A model generated the notes under the pieces. That model ran no database searches. It was not told the origin of the DNA and was given only the letters and a program-made list of their open reading frames with translations. 17,107 nt of DNA, from assembly GCA_007136375.1 (NCBI GenBank), contig SLHB01000260.1, positions 1 to 17,107 of the forward strand. Reading direction: 5' to 3'. Of the stretch, positions 6,297 through 12,779 are shown in pieces. A program made the position numbers and the translations under genes. Within the stretch, counting starts at the first letter, position 1, and each line of letters opens with the position of its first letter. This DNA is from Candidatus Hydrogenedentota bacterium. GTDB lineage: Bacteria > Hydrogenedentota > Hydrogenedentia > Hydrogenedentales > SLHB01.

Positions 6297-7496
6297 TCAC
6301 GCCGCCGCGTGGGTTTCTCCGGGAGAAGGCCCGTTGATGTACGCCAATATGGGCGCCGCCAACGCCGGGCATACGGTGACGGCCCTCAGGGCGGCGCTTG
6401 TACAGGTCGGCGAACGCAACGCCAGCGCAATGAGCCGGCAAAGACGTTGATGAGGCCGGATCCGCCGGCGATGCCACGCGCGCCATCGCGCCTCGTGGCC
6501 CGCGTCCCAGCGCGCCGCCGCCTTCGCCGCGAGAGGGGCCAACGCCTCCGCCGCTTCCAGCGCCCACGCCATGCCCTCGCCCGTAAAGGGCTCCACATAC
6601 CCCGCCGCGTCGCCCAAGCGAAACAGGCGGGGTCCCGTCAGAGGTCCGCCTCGGCGGGTGAGCGCGGGCGCGCCGGTCCATGACCCCTCCTCCAGACCGG
6701 CGACTGCGGAAAACCCGGCGGCGTTCACGATAGCGGCGGCGGCGGGTCCAAGCCCGCCCCGGGCTTTGATGTACGCGGGATCAAGGGCGGCGGCGGCATT
6801 CAAGTGGCCCGCCTCCGCTCGCGCCAACCCCACATAGCCACGCTCCGCTACCGCCATGTGGATCGCGTTCGGCGCGGAATCTAGCGAGCCGTGGTCCCGC
6901 AGGATCACGCCAGCTCCGACGCGGCTTCCGGCGGTTACGGCGCTTCGCGCGCCGCCCTTCGCTTCCAACGAAGACATAAGCCCTCCCGCGTCGATGATGA
7001 TCCGCGCGCGAACCGCCACACGCTCCGCGCCCCGGCCCAGCGCCGCCTCCCGGCAGTCCCGGCTTGGCGCGTGGACCTCGGCGCGGACGCCGTGAGCGAA
7101 GACGGCGCCGGCCTCGACAGCCCACGCGGCCAAAGCAGTGTCCAACGCTTCCCGGGTGACGACGGCGCCTTCCGGCGCGGGCAGAACGGCCTCCTTCCCG
7201 CGAAACCCCACGCGCAAACTGGTGTAGGGCGCGGGCTCCAGCGCGGCCACGCACGGCCAGCATCCCGTATTGCGCAACGCCGCCACGGCCCGGCGATTCA
7301 AGCAGCCACCGCAGACCTTGGCGCGGGGAAAAGGCGTCCGGTCCACCAGGAGCACGCGAAGCCTTGCTCCGGCAATCAACGCCGCGGCAACGGCGCCCGC
7401 GGGCCCGGCGCCAACCACGAGGACGTCCCAGTCCGCCGCTCCAAGACTTGACAGAGGCGGCGGCTCCGGGACACGCGGAAGGCCCCCGGCGCTCAT
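6297..7496 (-). CDS. FAD-dependent oxidoreductase / monooxygenase (geranylgeranyl-reductase-like)
   Basis: This 399-residue flavoprotein has the p-hydroxybenzoate-hydroxylase fold shared by aromatic hydroxylases and geranylgeranyl reductases. The ADP-binding fingerprint VVGAGPAG lies near residues 30-37, followed by acidic VDRTPFPRAKVCGGCLNRRA, which resembles geranylgeranyl reductases. The second FAD motif, RLGDAAGYVEPFTGEGM, lies near 300-320. The chosen ATG at 7496 overlaps the methyltransferase stop as ATGA, indicating translational coupling. An in-frame ATG at 7511 is possible, and the open frame extends further upstream without similarity. The next gene downstream encodes a type III polyketide synthase, so the likely role is hydroxylation or oxidation of the polyketide ring, as flavoproteins do in alkylresorcinol pathways such as SrsC. 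Reduction of an isoprenoid chain is the main alternative. Confidence 0.82.
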   Translation of the reverse strand: MSAGGLPRVPEPPPLSSLGAADWDVLVVGAGPAGAVAAALIAGARLRVLLVDRTPFPRAKVCGGCLNRRAVAALRNTGCWPCVAALEPAPYTSLRVGFRGKEAVLPAPEGAVVTREALDTALAAWAVEAGAVFAHGVRAEVHAPSRDCREAALGRGAERVAVRARIIIDAGGLMSSLEAKGGARSAVTAGSRVGAGVILRDHGSLDSAPNAIHMAVAERGYVGLARAEAGHLNAAAALDPAYIKARGGLGPAAAAIVNAAGFSAVAGLEEGSWTGAPALTRRGGPLTGPRLFRLGDAAGYVEPFTGEGMAWALEAAEALAPLAAKAAARWDAGHEARWRAWHRRRIRPHQRLCRLIALALRSPTCTSAALRAVTVCPALAAPILAYINGPSPGETHAAA

Positions 7497-8209
7497 GCCG
7501 CGCGCTTCCATATCAGCAATTGCCGGAAGGGCCACGTATTCCTGACTGTGGCGCCCGCGAGCCCCGCCTCCTCCGCCACATCGCGCAGTTCGCTTGGCGT
7601 GAAGGCGGCGCGCACGGAGATCGGGGCGTCCTTGTGAACCACTGGAGAGCGGGTCAGCACGCGGGGCGCCGCCGCGGCGGCCCACAGGCCCACCAGGCTT
7701 CGGCGCAGGTCATGGGCCAGCACCAATTCCCGGGACGCGCCCGCCATGCGCTGGAGCGCGTGGATCGCGTCCCCGCGGCTCAAATGGTGGAGAAAGAGGC
7801 TGCACGTGACCGCGTCATAGGCCGCGGGCGCCATGGCCCCATCGAGGGCGTCATGCTGGAAGAAGCGGACGGGCGCGTTCTGCGCCTCCGCCCGGGCCGC
7901 GGCAAAGGCCACCGCCTGATCGCTTCGATCGCAACCCAGCACTTCCAGGGACACGCCTTCCCGGCGCGCCGCTTCCCACAGCGCCAAGGCCACGTCCCCT
8001 CCGCCACTGGCCACATCGAGGATCCGGTACGGCCGTTCGCCGCCGAGGGCCCGGGCGTAAGGCCTAAGCGTGCGCCATAGCGCGGGGCCGGCGCGGCTAA
8101 TCCCGTTGATGCGCGCGAGCCCTTGAAGGGCGGCGCCGTGAAGGCGGGAATCCAAATGGGGATCATCCATCCATTCGGGTTCGAGGCGGCGCTGCTTCAA
8201 GAAAAGCAT
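7493..8209 (-). CDS. Class I SAM-dependent methyltransferase
   Basis: This 238-residue methyltransferase has the Rossmann-type AdoMet domain. Motif I, ILDVASGGGDVAL, lies near residues 63-75 and is followed by the acidic post-I segment VLGCDRSDQAV. Motif II/III, YDAVTCSLFLHHL, is near 132-144, the form seen in UbiE-like enzymes. The N-terminal RRLEPEWMDDPHLDSRLHGAALQGLARINGIS resembles methyltransferases found beside bacterial type III polyketide synthases. The ATG at 8209 has only a weak ribosome site. An internal ATG at 8170 would remove conserved sequence. The stop overlaps the flavoprotein start by four bases. The probable task is O- or C-methylation of the polyketide or quinone-like product; the exact substrate is unknown. 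Confidence 0.85.
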   Translation of the reverse strand: MLFLKQRRLEPEWMDDPHLDSRLHGAALQGLARINGISRAGPALWRTLRPYARALGGERPYRILDVASGGGDVALALWEAARREGVSLEVLGCDRSDQAVAFAAARAEAQNAPVRFFQHDALDGAMAPAAYDAVTCSLFLHHLSRGDAIHALQRMAGASRELVLAHDLRRSLVGLWAAAAAPRVLTRSPVVHKDAPISVRAAFTPSELRDVAEEAGLAGATVRNTWPFRQLLIWKRAA

Positions 8210-8263
8210 GGGGAGAAGTTCCGTTTTCCGGAATGCTTGAGGAAATTCCCCCTGTCCATTGCG

Positions 8264-8611
8264 TCAACCGTACCGGGGAACGGCCGGATCCGCTTCGACG
8301 GCATAAGCGTCGATGCCGCCCAACAGGTTGCGCACGCAGGGAAAGCCGGATTCCAATAGAAAGGCCTGGGCGTGCCACGACCGGATCCCGTGGTGGCACA
8401 ACGCCACGATCTCCACCGCGCGGTAGGGCTCCAACTCGTCGAGGCGATCTTCGAGCTCGTGAAGGGGAATGTGGCAGGCGCCCTCCAGCGCGGCGATCTC
8501 CACCTCCTCGTCTGTCCGCACGTCGAGGACCAGGATCTCCGCGCCTTCATCGAGCTTCGCCTTCAGCTCCGCCGCCGTGCACGTGGCGTTCCCGCCGCCT
8601 TCGCTATCCAC
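8264..8611 (-). CDS. Single-domain rhodanese-like sulfurtransferase
   Basis: This 115-residue protein is one rhodanese domain. The entry motif LVLDVRTDEEVEIAALEGACHIPL spans about 27-50. The active-site loop C72-H-H-G-I-R-S is the form used by small sulfurtransferases that carry persulfide sulfur, and the domain ends with a NLLGGIDAYA segment typical of the family. The start is GTG with GGGAG seven bases upstream. It lies 30 bases after thiC and 54 bases before the methyltransferase on the same strand. Sulfur delivery for thiamine thiazole formation is a reasonable guess from the thiC neighbour, but thiS, thiF and thiG are not in the window, so the function may be general. Confidence 0.87.
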   Translation of the reverse strand: MDSEGGGNATCTAAELKAKLDEGAEILVLDVRTDEEVEIAALEGACHIPLHELEDRLDELEPYRAVEIVALCHHGIRSWHAQAFLLESGFPCVRNLLGGIDAYAVEADPAVPRYG

Positions 8612-8641
8612 AAGACGTCTCCCTTCCTGCCGGATCCCGCG

Positions 8642-10555
8642 TTAAGGCTGCGGCGTGGACGTTCCGGGCTCTTGGTAGAGTTCTCCGCCATGCTCACGAA
8701 ACGCCGCGGCCATCGCCTCTTTGCCCTGTTCTTTCGCGGCCTCGGGGCTCACCCCTAGCCGGTCCGCGTAGTCGCGTATCTGTTGGGTGATCTCCATCGA
8801 GCAGAACTTCGGCCCACACATACTGCAAAAGTGGGCCAGCTTGGCGCCCTCGGCGGGCAGAGTTTCGTCGTGATAGCTCCGGGCCCGCTCAGGGTCGATG
8901 GAAAGATTGAACTGGTCCGCCCAGCGAAACTCAAACCGGGCCTTGCTGACCGCGTTGTCCCGGACTTGCGCGCCGGGATGTCCCTTGGCGAGGTCGGCCG
9001 CGTGGGCGGCAATCTTGTAGGCGGCGACGCCCTCGCGGACATCGTCCTTGTTGGGGAGGCCCAGGTGTTCCTTGGGCGTCACGTAACAGAGCATGGCCGT
9101 GCCGTACCAGCCGATCATAGCCGCGCCAATGGCGGAGGTAATGTGGTCGTAGCCTGGAGCGACGTCGGTGGTCAAGGGGCCGAGGGTGTAAAAGGGCGCC
9201 TCCCCGCACCAGGCCAGTTGCTTTTCCATGTTTTCCTTGATCATGTGCATCGGCACATGGCCAGGACCTTCGTTCATTACCTGCACATCGAAATCCCAAG
9301 CCCGCTGGGTCAATTCGCCTTGCGTTTTGAGTTCGGCGAACTGGGCTTCGTCATTGGCGTCGGCGATGCACCCGGGCCGCAGACCGTCGCCAATGGAGAA
9401 ACTAATGTCGTAGGCGGCCATGATCTCGCAAATCTCGTCCCAATGGGTGTACAGAAAGTTCTCTTGGTGGTGGGCGAGACACCACTTCGCCATGATCGAT
9501 CCGCCACGGCTCACAATACCGGTGATCCGCTTGGCGGTAAGCGGCACATAGCGCAGAAGCACACCGGCGTGAATGGTGAAGTAATCGACCCCCTGCTCGG
9601 CCTGTTCGATGAGCGTGTCCCGGAACATGTCCCAAGTAAGCTCCTCCGGCCGTCCGTCCGCTTTCTCCAACGCTTGGTAGATGGGCACGGTCCCGATCGG
9701 GACGGGACTGTTGCGCAGGATCCATTCCCGCGTCTCGTGGATGTTCGCGCCGGTGGACAGATCCATGACCGTATCCGTCCCCCAGCGGATAGCCCAGACC
9801 ATCTTCTCCACCTCTTCCTCGATGGAGCTAGTCACGGCGCTGTTCCCGATGTTGGCATTGATCTTTACAAGAAAGTTTCGCCCGATGACCATGGGCTCCA
9901 ACTCGGGGTGATTGATGTTCGCGGGGATGATCGCCCGGCCGCGGGCCACCTCGGCGCGCACAAACTCCGGCGTGATGCGTTGGGGGATCGCCGCGCCCCA
10001 ATCCTCGCCCGGGTGCTGCTCCCGCAGGGCCTGGGCGGCTTCTTCCAGCCGCATGTTCTCGCGGATGGCGATGTATTCCATTTCCGGCGTGATCTCGCCC
10101 CGCCGGGCGTAGTGCATCTGCGTGACCCGCGCGCCGCCCTTGGCCCGAAGCGGATTGCGCCGGCGCTGGAAGCGGATGCCGCCGAGGGCCGGATCCTGGG
10201 CGCGGCGGCGGCCATATTCGGAGGAGACATCGTCCAGTTCTTCCACGTCGCCGCGCGCCCGTATCCACTCCAGGCGAATCGGCGCCAATCCCGCGCGCAC
10301 ATCGATGGGGGCTTCCGGATCGGTGTACGGACCCGAGGTGTCATACACTGTGACGGGCGGATTGACTTCGTCCACGGTGATCCCGCCGGTGCGCTCCGCC
10401 TTCGTGGAAACCTGGGCGATCTCCCGCATCGGTACGCGAATCGAAGGATCGGACCCCGTCACATAGATCTTCCGGGAATTGGGAAAGGGAGTTCGGGTGA
10501 CGCCCGCGATGGAGCTGTCTTCGAAGATCCGTGGATGTTCTTCATGGAGCGACAT
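8642..10555 (-). CDS. thiC: Phosphomethylpyrimidine synthase ThiC
   Basis: This radical-SAM enzyme of the thiamine pathway rearranges aminoimidazole ribotide into hydroxymethylpyrimidine phosphate. The 637-residue protein shows the ThiC-associated N-terminal domain (first 100 or so residues, with PFPNSRKIYVTGSDPSIRVPMREI), then the barrel with NINHPELEPMVIGRNFLVKINANIGNSAV and NEGPGHVPMHMIKENM. The C-terminal cluster motif is C577-x2-C580-x4-C585, in FCSMCGPKFCSM, which binds the 4Fe-4S cluster. The start at 10555 is preferred because GGAGG lies eight bases upstream and homologous sequence begins there; an ATG at 10615 has no ribosome site. It is first in a leftward run with the rhodanese and the polyketide genes. 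I find no TPP riboswitch core in the 456-base upstream gap, which is unusual for thiC. Confidence 0.97.
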   Translation of the reverse strand: MSLHEEHPRIFEDSSIAGVTRTPFPNSRKIYVTGSDPSIRVPMREIAQVSTKAERTGGITVDEVNPPVTVYDTSGPYTDPEAPIDVRAGLAPIRLEWIRARGDVEELDDVSSEYGRRRAQDPALGGIRFQRRRNPLRAKGGARVTQMHYARRGEITPEMEYIAIRENMRLEEAAQALREQHPGEDWGAAIPQRITPEFVRAEVARGRAIIPANINHPELEPMVIGRNFLVKINANIGNSAVTSSIEEEVEKMVWAIRWGTDTVMDLSTGANIHETREWILRNSPVPIGTVPIYQALEKADGRPEELTWDMFRDTLIEQAEQGVDYFTIHAGVLLRYVPLTAKRITGIVSRGGSIMAKWCLAHHQENFLYTHWDEICEIMAAYDISFSIGDGLRPGCIADANDEAQFAELKTQGELTQRAWDFDVQVMNEGPGHVPMHMIKENMEKQLAWCGEAPFYTLGPLTTDVAPGYDHITSAIGAAMIGWYGTAMLCYVTPKEHLGLPNKDDVREGVAAYKIAAHAADLAKGHPGAQVRDNAVSKARFEFRWADQFNLSIDPERARSYHDETLPAEGAKLAHFCSMCGPKFCSMEITQQIRDYADRLGVSPEAAKEQGKEAMAAAFREHGGELYQEPGTSTPQP

Positions 10556-10700
10556 GTGTAACGCCTCCAACGCAGCGCAATAAGGGAAAGACGCAGTCCG
10601 GAATCTCCCGTCCATTTACGGGATGGCCCGTTTGGCGCGCGGAACCATGGGCGCCGGCTTCTCGGGGGACCGCGTGGATGTTCAGCAAGCCGAATGCCAA

Positions 10701-10730
10701 ACCGTAGCAGCGGGCGCGCGACCCTGTCAA
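10701..10730 (-). promoter_or_regulatory. Candidate sigma-70 promoter of thiC
   Basis: On the minus strand a perfect -35 TTGACA (10730-10725) is followed after 18 bases by TACGGT (10706-10701), preceded by TGC, an extended -10 arrangement. The predicted start near 10694 gives a 5' leader of about 140 bases to the thiC ATG. Confidence 0.5.
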
Positions 10731-10750
10731 CTTGCCTGCTTGTCGTGGTT

Positions 10751-10769
10751 GTTCACCAGCTTGGTGAAC
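10751..10769. promoter_or_regulatory. Perfect inverted repeat upstream of the thiC promoter
   Basis: GTTCACCA (10751-10758) and TGGTGAAC (10762-10769) are perfectly complementary across a three-base spacer. The site sits about 20 bases upstream of the thiC -35 box, where an activator or repressor dimer could bind. It lacks a following T-tract on either strand, so a terminator for hemY is less likely. Confidence 0.45.
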
Positions 10770-10793
10770 GCGACGCGACGCCGACCGACTCAC

Positions 10794-10826
10794 AAAAGTC
10801 CCCCTTCGAAGGGGATTTAGGGGGAT
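10794..10826. repeat. CCCCCTTCGAAGGGG-type dispersed palindromic repeat
   Basis: This contains the 14-base perfect palindrome CCCCTTCGAAGGGG (10801-10814), immediately followed by ATTTAGGGGGATG. From memory, the same combination, a C-run/TTCGAA/G-run palindrome followed by TTTAGGGGGAT, occurs as an intergenic interspersed repeat in many unrelated bacterial genomes. Only one copy is seen in this window, so repetition within this genome is inferred. Confidence 0.5.
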
Positions 10827-11011
10827 GTAGGCCCAGCATCCTCGACCTAACCCGGCGATCTGAACTTGTACGACGGAATACTCATGGAATTGCCGCCCTT
10901 TCCGGGCGGATTCGCGGAGAGTCCCATTTCGCACCAACGGAATCTGGCCTCGCGGCAAATCCCTGTAAGATAGGAACGCGTCCAGCCCACGCGCGTATTT
11001 CGCCATGGTTC

Positions 11012-12454
11012 TCAACCGCCGGCGTGCGCCATGAGCCGGTCAACCGCGCGGCGGGCCGACACCACGCAGTCGTTCATGCCCACGCCCCGATAGGCGTTCC
11101 CCGCGAAAGCGAGGCCCGGACAGGCTTCCTCGGATTCCTCAATCGTCCGCAAACGCGCCCCGTGGCCCTCGATGTACTGCGGAATCGCGTGGGCATGACG
11201 GAACACCCGGAAGAATTCGGGCTCGCCGTTGATGCGGAGCAGAGGGTGGATCTCGCGGCGGATAAGGTCCAGGAGATCATCGTCCGTCAGGAACAGGGCC
11301 GCTGGATCCGTGTATCCGCCAACCATCGCGCGAAGGAACACGCTTCCTTTGGGCGCGTGGGCTGGGAACAGGGACGACGTCCAGATGCAGCCGAGGACGC
11401 GCTTGCCCAAGGCGGGAGGAACCAAGAATCCGAACCCGTCCATGCTATGCCCGACGGCGTCGCGGCTGTACCCCGCGCACACGACGGTCATGCCCGCGTA
11501 AGGGATCGCGCCCAAGGCTTTGCTCAGTGCGGGCCGCCAGTCTTGAACCACGGGCGCGGCGGCATGGGCCGGGGCGGCGACCACCACGCCATCCGCCCGG
11601 AGCGTCCCACCATCGGCCAAGCGGAGGGCGTAGCGCTTCGAGCCGAGCCAACCCTCACCGGACATGGGCGTCTCCGGTCCTGTAATGGATTCGGCGGCGC
11701 ATTTGCGCCACACAGCGGCATCCTTCAAGGCGGCCGCCGCGGCTTCAGCAATCCGTCCAACGCCGCCTGGAAAGCTCGTGAGCGTACCGCCGGGCCCAAT
11801 CGGCGATCCCGCCGTCACCGGCTCCCCCCGCTTCCGGGCGCGGCGCCGCGCTCTGCCCTTGGCCAGCATAGCGCGAAACAGGCCGCCGTGCTCCCGCTCC
11901 ATGGCGGCCATCCGCGGAAAGCTGTGCTCGAGCATGAGCAGGCGGGCGTCGCCGCCGAACACGCCGGTCACCATGGGCCGCACCAGCCACTCGGCCGCGT
12001 CCGCTCCAATGCGCCGGGCGGCGAAGTCGTAGATGGTCTCGCCCGCGTGGTCGCGCCGCGGCGGAATAAACGGTTCGGCGAGCAGGCGCAAACGTCCCTT
12101 GAGCGGCAAGAGGGGAGAGAAAAAGAAGCGCGGCGGCGGGAGGATTTCTTCCAGGCCTCCGCTCGTAAGAATGAAGCGGCGCGCGGCGGCGGCGTTCGCC
12201 TGAATAGTCTCGCCGCGGACGCCAAGATCGTCGAGCCACTGAAGCATGAGCGGCTCCCGGTCGAGAAAGCCGTTTGGCCCCCAATCGCAGACAAACCCGG
12301 CTTGCTCGGCGCTTCGAACAACGCCGCCGGTGACGTCCGACGCCTCCAAGAGCGTGACCGCGTCCGGCCCTAGGGCCTTACGCAGATACCACGCGGCGCA
12401 CAGGCCGGTTATCCCGCCGCCCACGACGGCCACGGTGGTTTCGGAGCTCGCCAA
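11012..12454 (-). CDS. hemY: Protoporphyrinogen / coproporphyrinogen III oxidase, HemY type
   Basis: This FAD enzyme of late haem synthesis removes six electrons from protoporphyrinogen IX or coproporphyrinogen III using oxygen. The 480-residue protein starts with the dinucleotide-binding fingerprint VVGGGITGL (9-17), with E38-ASDVTGGVVRS as the ribose-binding region. Further family sequence includes WGPNGFLDREPLMLQWL near 58-74 and the C-terminal FAD segment LAFAGNAYRGVGMNDCVVSARRA. Length matches the family (about 470). The start appears to be TTG, with GAGGG ten bases upstream; no ATG lies closer to the conserved N-terminus. The name hemG is also used for this family, but it is unrelated to the E. 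coli flavodoxin-like HemG. It is isolated from other haem genes. Whether it serves the classical or the coproporphyrin-dependent branch cannot be told here. Confidence 0.9.
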   Translation of the reverse strand: MASSETTVAVVGGGITGLCAAWYLRKALGPDAVTLLEASDVTGGVVRSAEQAGFVCDWGPNGFLDREPLMLQWLDDLGVRGETIQANAAAARRFILTSGGLEEILPPPRFFFSPLLPLKGRLRLLAEPFIPPRRDHAGETIYDFAARRIGADAAEWLVRPMVTGVFGGDARLLMLEHSFPRMAAMEREHGGLFRAMLAKGRARRRARKRGEPVTAGSPIGPGGTLTSFPGGVGRIAEAAAAALKDAAVWRKCAAESITGPETPMSGEGWLGSKRYALRLADGGTLRADGVVVAAPAHAAAPVVQDWRPALSKALGAIPYAGMTVVCAGYSRDAVGHSMDGFGFLVPPALGKRVLGCIWTSSLFPAHAPKGSVFLRAMVGGYTDPAALFLTDDDLLDLIRREIHPLLRINGEPEFFRVFRHAHAIPQYIEGHGARLRTIEESEEACPGLAFAGNAYRGVGMNDCVVSARRAVDRLMAHAGG

Positions 12455-12641
12455 GACTCGGACGCCCTCTTCCTTACGATCGTTGTCGACACCGGCAATC
12501 CCGCTACATCCGGGCGCGGGCGGTCAGGATACCATGCGCGAAAACCCCACGCACCCGCGCCAAAACGGGACGCCAGGGGTTGAAATCGCGCCCCAGCCTG
12601 TTTCATGATCGCGCCATCGCCCACGGGGAGGAACGCTCTCG

Positions 12642-12680
12642 AAAAAAATTTCGGGACCGGACGCTGGGGAGGACGTCCGG
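12642..12680 (-). terminator. Candidate intrinsic terminator of clpB
   Basis: On the minus strand, CCGGACG/CGTCCGG (12680-12674 with 12663-12657) forms a seven-pair stem with a ten-base loop. After about eight bases it is followed by seven T residues (12648-12642). The gap between stem and T-tract is longer than in textbook terminators, so efficiency is uncertain. It lies about 100 bases after the clpB stop. Confidence 0.45.
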
Positions 12681-12695
12681 CCCCGTGGGAGGGAT

Positions 12696-12724
12696 CAGAT
12701 ATGAGGCGGGGAACCTCACATCTG
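12696..12724. repeat. Hairpin downstream of clpB (second)
   Basis: CAGAT-A-TGAGG (12696-12706) pairs with CCTCA-C-ATCTG (12714-12724), ten pairs with one mismatch and a seven-base loop. It lies between the stop-proximal hairpin and the candidate terminator stem, giving three stems in about 110 bases. Confidence 0.45.
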
Positions 12725-12730
12725 GAGGGG

Positions 12731-12765
12731 CAAGGCTTTCCTGGCAGGGGGGCCAGGGAGCCTTG
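12731..12765. repeat. Strong hairpin 15 bases after the clpB stop
   Basis: CAAGGCT (12731-12737) pairs with AGCCTTG (12759-12765), and the nested CCTGGC (12740-12745) pairs with GCCAGG (12752-12757), giving 13 pairs with only a small internal loop. No T-tract follows directly. It could protect the clpB mRNA 3' end or act with the downstream stem in termination. Confidence 0.5.
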
Positions 12766-12779
12766 GGTCAAACGCCACA

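Larger units (their letters stand above)
10556..11011. other. Intergenic region between hemY and thiC
   Basis: The 456 bases hold no credible gene. They contain the candidate thiC promoter (10701-10730), an inverted repeat (10751-10769) and a dispersed-repeat-like palindrome (10794-10826). The TPP-riboswitch core (CTGAGA and the downstream thi-box) is not found on the minus strand. The stretch at 10830-11011 shows nothing I can name. Confidence 0.5.
12455..12779. other. Intergenic region between clpB and hemY
   Basis: The 325 bases have no convincing gene. They contain three successive hairpins just downstream of clpB (12731-12765, 12696-12724, 12657-12680) and an A7 run at 12642-12648, which is a T-tract on the minus strand. 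The remaining 12455-12641 must contain the hemY promoter and leader, but no clear -35/-10 pair stands out. Confidence 0.5.

Noticed and set aside
8783..10561. A 592-codon forward open frame antisense to thiC
   Set aside because: It mirrors almost exactly the thiC gene, has no recognisable motif, and long antisense frames are common in GC-rich genes. ThiC on the minus strand is unmistakable.
10694..12373. A 559-codon forward open frame antisense to hemY
   Set aside because: The product is a motif-free shadow, and the real gene on the minus strand has full-length HemY similarity.
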